Positions 56,746 to 64,000 of a stretch of DNA of 64,000 nucleotides are shown piece after piece. Numbering within the stretch: the first letter of the stretch is position 1; every line of letters starts with the position of its first letter. The position numbers were made by a program, and so were the translations under genes. This DNA is from Auriscalpium vulgare (Eukaryota; Basidiomycota; Agaricomycetes; Russulales; Auriscalpiaceae), in NCBI GenBank assembly GCA_019915015.1, contig JAHBBC010000001.1:1-64000 (forward strand). Reading direction: 5' to 3'. The notes under the pieces are model-generated. The model ran no database searches. It had not been told where the DNA came from and saw nothing but the letters and a program-made list of their open reading frames with translations.

Positions 56746-57032
56746 CATCAGCAAAAGCCCCAGAATCTTATATTACATTATATGAGGTTATATTACTTCC
56801 CTTCAAATAGCGATGACTCCATTCTGGAAAAAGGACCAGCTCAACAGGTCCCAGTACTACACATGAGTTATACAGACAGTATGATTGTGTGTTTGTGAAA
56901 GAGATCGGGTGCATATATCCTGCTCAGACAGCAGTAATGGCCGCGCCCGAATATCTTATCTTGCCTTATCTGCATGGCAATATCAGTATAACTCAATATA
57001 AACACCATAATATTTCGTCACTTTTGCTGATG
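56746..57032. mobile_element. 287-bp AT-rich MITE present only in the right arm
   Basis: The ends are CATCAGCAAAAG and its reverse complement CTTTTGCTGATG. The interior is AT-rich, in contrast to the GC-rich arm, and encodes nothing. The left arm has the empty site (GCGGTCTAGCCGTCCACGG), so this is an insertion after the arms duplicated. A 2-bp CC duplication at the junction is possible, and six extra bases (ACCTTC) lie just before TAGCC. Confidence 0.8.
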
Positions 57033-57127
57033 CCGTCCACGGCGACGCCGAGCATCATCCCCTCGACTTCCAGCCGCTCTTCCCTCTTCGATCCTCCACT
57101 GTGCCCGTCCTGCGATGGCTGGACGCT

Positions 57128-57706
57128 ATGACATTCGACCGACCGGATGAAAATCGACAGTGTTTGGCTCTCGAGCGACCACCGACAATATCAAAACGTC
57201 TTTTCTTCAGATCTTTTCTTCAGAGGGAGTCCTTCTCACATCGCACGTCGCCAGTCTACTGTCAGAGGTGCGGACATGTGCGCATTTACAGAGATACGCT
57301 GGCTGCTTTGTGGAGGCAGCAGGCCGAGGAAGAGATGATAATGAGGTGCGTACGATGCCATCCGTCGCGCAGCTTTCTTTCATTGACCCTTCCTTCCATT
57401 TCTTCATAGGGCCATTGGGATTGATGGAGTGACAGCGCGTCCAGCTGTACAGGCATCCCTGCTGAACGTCGACTGGGTAAGTCCTCCGCATCACCATACG
57501 TTCCCCGGCGGCTAGTGCGCCCCATCTATCTATCCCTATAGGTGGGCCTGCTTGATCGCCCATGGCACGGACTGCCTGCCTTGCAACGTCAAAGTACCGG
57601 CGCTCACTACCCTACCGCAATCGCAACGTCGATCTCGCTCCTCGCCCACTGCCAAATGTTCTCTTACCGCCGCTTCAGAATGGCCTTTGCGATCCATCGT
57701 CCGTGA
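57128..57706 (+). CDS. Unknown protein with a YCQRCGH zinc-ribbon-like motif (right-arm copy)
   Basis: Exons 57128-57345, 57410-57476 and 57542-57706 join in phase to 149 residues from ATG 57128. The protein reads MTFDRPDENRQCLALERPPT..., then SHRTSPVYCQRCGHVRIYRD and TLAALWRQQAEEEMIMR; exon 2 reads AIGIDGVTARPAVQASLLNV then DW; exon 3 ends ...HCQMFSYRRFRMAFAIHRP. CxxC followed by H suggests a small zinc-binding fold. The frame is open upstream of the ATG but is interrupted 96 bp before it by the MITE, so the N-terminus was probably longer originally. No family is recognised. Intact splice sites and phase in both arm copies argue for a real gene. Confidence 0.5.
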
Positions 57707-60485
57707 TCAAAGGGCGGGGTTCATCTGAGGACCGAACGGAAGCTGGGGACGGTGCCCGCAAGGCGTCGTTGTCTCCACGTAACGCGTATAGCACGTATGT
57801 ATCATCCTATAGTCAAACGAATACAATGCTGCCTTTCGGCTCCCCTTCCCGCAATGAAAGCGTCTGCCGCCACCTCATCAATGGCCATTCAATCGTCGAC
57901 ACGGGGGATACATCACGCATTGTCTTGTGGGCCGCGCTCATTAATGAATCCGTATAAATTTGCCCACACGACGCCGAATATCATCATCATCTAGCTATTT
58001 ATTTCTACCCATCGTACCAGGCGCCGTGGTCGCTCCCTCGCTGCAGTTGCCGCTGCAGCGGGCGCAGACGACGCGCTAGACCACCCAGTACAGTGCAGTC
58101 TGCCGGGTCCTCTGTAAGTGGCTTCCACGTCGGACACTTGTGCTAGGGACTCACCACCAGCTGCAGATGTACAGGCGCGCCGATGCTCAGCGCGGGCTGC
58201 CCGTCGAGCGCCACGGCTCGGGGCGCCTAGCGCGACACTGCCGACCGGGAGCTAATCCACGCATTGCGCGGGGAGTTCTCCGATAGCGGCGTACGCGGAG
58301 TCGAACGCCGCCGCCTAGCAGCATGGGTACGTCGTCAGCGCCCTCCGACCGCCCGCGCTGTTGCTGACAGACACGTACTTTTAGTGGTGCGTGCGCCGGC
58401 GCACGGCCATCGCCATACGACAAACTCTGCATGCTGGACCCAGCAGCCCACCTTGGCAAGGGTCGGGGACCCTAGTTGAGAGTATTCCGGGGTGGGTGGT
58501 CGTGGAAGTGCAGAGTTCGTCGTGCGTCAATGAAAAGAAGACGACGAGGGACACGCCGCCGGGGCGTGTGCTGTAGCTTGTGCGAGGGCCTCTCTTATTT
58601 ATGGGTGCATCGCGCCTTTGTGCATGCGTTCCTTTCTTGCGGCGCGTGCAACGTATGTGTTGCTTTGTCTGTGTCTGGTGGAGAGGATCCTTTGTCAATC
58701 TGGAAGCATGCGTGTCTCGCGTAGGACAGATACGCCAGTATACAGGCACGCTCACTCTGGAGACGGCAGGGACGAGGAGGAACGGTGCGAGCATGACCGC
58801 CTCGTCGATCGTGAATCTATCGCCTGCTGCAACCTGCCGGGGCCGTCTTTCTTATTTCAGGAGGGAATCCTGCGTAGGCGATACATCTCAGTACAGTACT
58901 AGTCTCAGACACACAATATTATAATATTTATTCACGCCCGCGACGTACACGTACGACAACAGTATCGTGCTAAGTAAGCATCCAGCGTCGGGCGGGCCAA
59001 ACTAGAGCAAGTAAACAGTCCTCTGAATGTTCCGCGGGGGCGCTGCAGTGGCGAGGGCACAAGTCGCCGGAAACTGGTGTGCGACCGGCGCGAACCTTGC
59101 CAGGTATACGAATCCACAGCGAAAGACAGACTCGGCCGTACCAGGTCCAAGCCGTGATCGCGCTGGGCTCGGTGCCCAGATGGATTTGCGGAGGGGCCTG
59201 CTATGCGGAAGGATCTGCAGCCACAGCCAGTGTAAGTATACCCGAAGACAGAAGAGCGCGCGGACCGTCCGTCGAGCGAGCGCGGCAGTCCCAGTCCCAG
59301 TCCCGCAGCTTGAAGCCTGACGAGCAAACGGCCGGTGCGCAGCATAGTCATAAGTCAGTGGCATCACTGCAATCAATCAATTGGAATCAAATTGCAATTA
59401 CCGGCCACGAGATCCTGACGCCCAGATAGAGGCCTGGGGTGCAGATAGAGGCGTGCGTTGCAAGCTGAGGCGTGGCGCAGGACCGCAGTCGTCGGCACCG
59501 AGAGTGAGGGTGGGGGCGGCGAGCTGGAGCCGGTGTGTGAGGCGGTCTAATCCACAGAGAATAATGAAGTTATTGCTGGAAGCAAAGGAACATCAAAACG
59601 CACCTCGTGCTCTATTACAGTCGACGGACTTGCGCTGCAGAGGCGTCTGCGCACGCGGTGACGACACATGCGGGGGCTTGCTCGGTGTGCTGACAGTGGC
59701 GATCTGGTCCTCCGCGCAGGTGGCGGGGGCATGTCGATGGCGGGCCCTGATGTGCAGGTAGTTCGTGGCATTAAACGGGCGCTCATTAGGACCTGCCGCT
59801 GGTATCAAGTGGGTAAGATGCATATGCGGGTGGAACGGACACGCCCCGATGTTGATCAGGGCCCAAGCTTGACGGTCGAGGGCTCCGGGTAGATAGGGCG
59901 CTGCGCTGGCGGACGGGCAGGGCTGTGCGTTGTGGGCGACGACGGGTAGGTGCGCAGCGCTCGATCCGAGCCGACAACCATCGGGGCGGGACGGGCTGCG
60001 CGATGGATGCTGAGCAGCCAACGTTGTCGAACGGGGTAGGACGCACGCCTGTCGTCTTGATCCACCAGCCACCGAGGATGACGACGGAGGATACGGAGCC
60101 AGAGAGCCCAGCAATGGCACTGGAGCGCCACTGCGTGTGAGTGAGGGATATGACATGGCATGGTGCGCGCTAGATGGTCTGAGATTAATTAGATACTTGG
60201 ATGGATGGATGGACAGAAAGGGACACACGCGCTCGTTCGCTCGTTCCGATGTTGCTTGGGTGGGTGGAGACTGCGATGGACGCGAGTGGATGGGGCGGGC
60301 CTGGGCCTGGGCCTGGTGGCCTGGGACGTCGGGCCTGAGCGCTGGAGGGATGCTCTTGCGGTTCGCGAGGAGCAGACAGCGTCGTGTGCGAATTCCAGCG
60401 CCGGACCGCGAAGACTTCGAGAACGGCGTGTGGGGTGCCATGATCACCGCGAGGGTGATTATGCGTGGCAGGGAACGAGCGCGCA

Positions 60486-61870
60486 CTAGATGGTCTGAAT
60501 TACATGGATGAATGCATGGTCGAGGGACGGGACACGCACGGTCGCGGGCAAAAACCTCGAGAGGTCGCAATGTTTGACGTAGAGGTCGACATGTCCAAAT
60601 AGCGCAGACGGTGCCAGCAGGGAGAAAATTTGGCGTATGTTGAGGGTGACCTTGGAGCTTGGAGGCCCGACGGCCGATGGGCGACCGCGAGGGGCCTGTG
60701 GCACGAACGCGTTTGACGTGGGGGCTGGCGATAGGCAGGGTTCGTAGATTGACTGTATCGCGAGATGGGTTCCGACGTTGGTGCCCGTGGGCGACTTTCT
60801 AGCAAACGAGTCTGAGGTCAGGTACAGACAGACATATACAACGGGGTGATACGCACCTCACATTGCGCTTGGCCCGGAGGCCGGACGATGGTATGCGGCC
60901 ACGGGTCGGTCTTTCTGTCCAGAGAGAGGATAGCATGCCAGGCGCTCGGGCGGGATGGAGGCCGGGTTTTGCCAGTCTGCTGAAACAGGATAGCAGGCGG
61001 GGTCGCCCAGCCATGCTGATATCAGCCTGCGTGACGGAGGAAGAGAACTGGATGCGACGCACCTTGCTTATCTGCCTCCTCCACAGGTCGATCGCGCGGC
61101 GAGAAAGTTTGAACTGGACGAGGGTAGATGCGGTAGTCGTGGCGCGCAAAACGTATGCAATCTTGTGGGAGAGATGGGCGGTGGGCGGCGGGTATACGGT
61201 GCCATGGAAAGAGGGTTGGATACTGTCAGACGTGGTAGAAGTCGCGCATACGGATGGAGGCGACGGTGTAGCGCGCTGGGTTATGTATATGAGGGGTCAG
61301 CTGGGGTGCTCTCTGGCGGTCGATACGTGGCGCACCATTTGCTTCCTGTCGCTGTCTCTGACCCAGCAAGTGACTGGATGAGCATGCGGAAACTGGAAGG
61401 CATGCGAGGCTGATGAGGTCGATGGGCAGGTCAGGCCTTCAGGTACTGTCCGGCTGCGGCTGTGAGGCCGATAGTTGGTACTCACAAGGCAGGCCTTCAT
61501 GATAATACAGACTGCGGGCTGAGCGCTGGTCATAGGAAGGTAGAACACAGAGACTCAGACCCAGTAGTGGTAGTAGAGCTCGCGGCCCGATGGTCTCGCT
61601 GGCAGAGAAGGACACGTGCGCCGACGCGTCGACGCGACCCGCCCTCTATTTGTCCCCTCCCCCGAACTTCAACCAAACAGCACACATATATAAAGAACTC
61701 TCCACCTACCCACTTGCGCCAGCTCTCTTCACTCCCGACCGCCATGTCGCCGCGTTTCTGCCCACCCGCTCCTCATCTGGCCTTTTGCTCTTCCGCGGAC
61801 AGTGACACTGCGCGCTTGCAACAGACGTATGCGGCTATTGGCCGTGCTTCGTGACTGACGCGGACGTGCT
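60486..61870 (-). repeat. Right-arm mirror of the 24110-25490 repeat block
   Basis: Same block as in the left arm, inverted, with a few substitutions (for example the codon for R in GDPARYP becomes C). It retains the better TATA box at 61687-61695 on the opposite (plus) strand. Confidence 0.8.
61687..61744 (+). promoter_or_regulatory. TATA box and start region in the right-arm repeat block
   Basis: TATATAAAG at 61687-61695 is followed 57 bases later by ATG 61744 opening MSPRFCPPAPHLAFCSSADS. The copy near 18.8 kb has the same arrangement with MSPLLRPHTSESSAPHRAFC. The downstream frame is short (about 37 codons), so whether a protein is made is uncertain. Confidence 0.4.
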
Positions 61871-64000
61871 GCACACAAGTTTCACAGGTCGCCGGAGCAG
61901 GCCTCGGGACGAACATTCAGTACCACGTTTCTGCTAGAGACATTACCCAAAAACCTGGTTTTGTTCCCCGCCGCACGCCGAGTCCCGCAATGCAATCACC
62001 GCCTGATCCTGCCTCGTAGCCACGGCCCACCTGGTCCGTCTGATCTTCTTCCATGCACTGCGGCATCAACTGACAGCGCCAATGATGCAGCGAAGGTGCC
62101 CACCACATGGAGCGCGACGAGAGCTGCCTGGCTTATATGTCTTTCGTCTCATTTCCGTCTGACCTACCTTTCTCATAGCGCTGCATCCCTCCTCATTACA
62201 TCGGCTTTATCGTTTCTAGATGATAGATCATTCCCGCCGGTCGTATTCTCTGATCATCACTGTACTTAGTTAGGCATATACAATAGTATCTCTTTCGTAC
62301 GTCCCACCACAACTTCACTACCTATAGTGTGCCGAGAAACTGTACTGCCACTTGCGACCCGCGCGCGCGAGGACCTGACTCTCGTCGAGCGCACAGAGTG
62401 GAGGAATGCACTCATATATTCACGTCCGCGACGTACCCGTACAACAACAATAGTGCTAAGCATCCAGCATCGGGCGGGCCAACGAGTATAATCCATCCTC
62501 CGCATGTTCCGCGGACGCTGCAGTGGCGATGGCACAAGTCGCTGGTAAGGCCATTCCGCACCTGTAGGTTCGCCATGTCAGAAAAAGCACAAAGCATGCC
62601 AGGTACGAATACACATGAGCGAAGACAGGTTCGGTGTACGGAGGACCAATAGTCGTCGCGGTGGGCTCGCCGCCGAGATGGACTGGCGGTGGGGCTGGAC
62701 CTGGGCCTGTTATCGGGAGCAGCTGGTTGCGCGAGGAAAGAAAGCGCACAAACCGTTCGGCGCATCCTGGCGATCAACACAGGTGTGCAGCACAGTCAGG
62801 GGAATCGTTGCAATTAATCAATTAGTCTCAGACTCTCAATAGCAATTACCGATACCGCGCGGGAATAGCAATTACCGACCCGCGCGGTATTGCATTGCAA
62901 ATGGAGGTTCTGGATGGCGGGTCGAGGCCGTGGGTGGGCGCTGAGGTGGGGCACAGGACCGCAGTTGTCGGCGCCGAAAATGAGACTGGGATATCGAAGC
63001 TGGGGTCGGCGAGCTGGAGCCGGTGAGAGGCGGCATGATGGGCTCCGTGGTAGCGAGATTCCTGTACAGTATAGTTATCAGTAACGGACAGTAGGACAGA
63101 AGAAACTGGACACGCACCCGGGAGGCATTCGTACTTACTATCTTCTGTCTGGCTTGAGTCGCGCGGTAAAGGTGGGGGCGAGCGTCATCCTCGGGCCCGC
63201 ATGAGCGATCTGAAGCTTGCAATTGGACTCGGGGTGTTTGGTCCAGATACGTTCTGGGCATACCAGTCGAAGGCGACGTAGGCGCGTGTTGATGGCTGAA
63301 GGGTCGGGGGCGGTGAACAGCGCATGCTCGTTGGCGCAGTTTGGCGGATCGAGGCGACAGCTGTGTAGCGCGAGGCGCGGAAGAACATGCGCTTGGGGCG
63401 GCACAAAACCTGACCAATAAGAAGGCGACGAGACAAAGGCCGTCAGGACCGCCGAGGCGTGAAAGGGGAGGCGACGTACCAGAGCACCACCGCCACGAAA
63501 ACTCGATCAGCGTTGTTGTTCTCCTCTAGACGTGCAGCCATCTTCTATTTCTAACCGAGCGCAATGTCAGATGGCGCGACTTGTGCCTGGCGAGCGCAGA
63601 ATGGCGCCTCTGTGTTTCGCGGCAGCAGCAATGCTGGCCAGGGACGATTTGAGCCACTGGAAGGGCACGGTGTGGCATGTTGACGGGGTACGGGGGCTAG
63701 GAGACCGAGGTGGGCGGCTGGGGCAGAGGCGGCCGGCGTGGGTCGAGCGAAGGCGCTTGCTAGCGAAGCAGACTGCGCGGGGCCGGCGCAAGACCTGCGG
63801 GCAAATCGCATGGTCCCAGGTCAGAAGCACCTGGCAGATGGGGCAGGGCTGGCGACGTACTTGCTGCGAGCCGTCCGCTGCACACTTCGTTCCGCCACGT
63901 AACGCACACGCCTTCGCACTCATTTGTGGGATTCAGAGAGCAACAGGCGCGGCGAGACACACGCCTCCCGAGGCCATGAATTAAGGCAGTTGCCCTGTTA

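Larger units (their letters stand above)
55550..64000 (-). repeat. Right arm of the giant inverted repeat, cut by the window end
   Basis: This is the reverse complement of 21996-30137, nearly identical throughout. Its far edge lies beyond the window. It is longer than the left arm mainly because of the 287-bp MITE at 56746-57032. It carries short stretches the left arm lacks (for example CCAGG and CTGGGA segments near 63820-63840), so neither arm is simply a copy with additions. Confidence 0.95.

Noticed and set aside
60863..61381. 172-codon open frame in the right arm
   Set aside because: In the left arm the same frame is broken by indels and it lies antisense to better-supported exons; composition is not protein-like in its first half.
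1..64000. CRISPR arrays, operons, bacterial promoters, rRNA or tRNA genes
   Set aside because: None seen; the spliced genes and transposons indicate a fungal nuclear genome.

Overview
The window looks like nuclear DNA of a basidiomycete fungus, most likely an Agaricomycete. Its genes are split by short introns (about 45-65 nt, GTRNGT donors). They include ATG5, MED31, an SLC35C2-like transporter, a Zn2Cys6 regulator and an F-box protein with the HRHNA..PPDIF start usual in mushrooms. The mobile DNA is also typical of Agaricomycetes: a Plavaka-type tnp2 transposase, a Ty3/gypsy chromovirus, a RecQ-like helicase fragment and a DUF6589-like fragment. Families were recognised by reading motifs; no database search was run.

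Layout. (1) 1-9 kb is a transposon graveyard: the 3' half of a LINE, a minisatellite, simple repeats, the integrase-chromodomain half and 3' LTR of a gypsy element, and a truncated Plavaka transposase with 27-bp subterminal repeats. (2) 9-18.6 kb lies between two inverted ~115-bp sequences (8993-9107 and 18450-18565). It holds a damaged HAD-phosphatase (HDHD5/CECR5-like) gene, an unassigned exon cluster, two hairpin elements, and a 1.87-kb element (16184-18052) with ~49-bp terminal inverted repeats. That element contains only the N-terminal parts of two convergent genes, a RecQ-like helicase and a DUF6589-like protein, joined in the middle. (3) 19.5-21 kb carries an F-box gene. (4) 21996-30137 and 55550-64000 are the two arms of a very large inverted repeat, over 8 kb each and nearly identical; the right arm is cut by the window end. 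The arms carry an unrecognised gene with a YCQRCGH zinc-ribbon-like motif, other coding-like exons and older internal duplications. (5) The ~25.4 kb between the arms is mostly single-copy: a 6-phosphogluconate/3-hydroxyisobutyrate dehydrogenase-like gene, a multi-pass membrane protein, a DUF1772-like protein, ATG5, a Zn2Cys6 factor, an SLC35C2-like transporter and MED31. Two long stretches here (32.2-39 kb and 41.4-46 kb) hold nothing I can name.

The single-copy genes are ordinary housekeeping or regulatory loci with no operon logic; the transporter and MED31 are divergent and share a ~500-bp promoter interval. The two observations most worth pursuing are the TIR element pairing a RecQ-like helicase with a DUF6589 protein, seen here as an internally deleted derivative, and the giant inverted repeat, whose two copies of an unknown gene carry different lesions.
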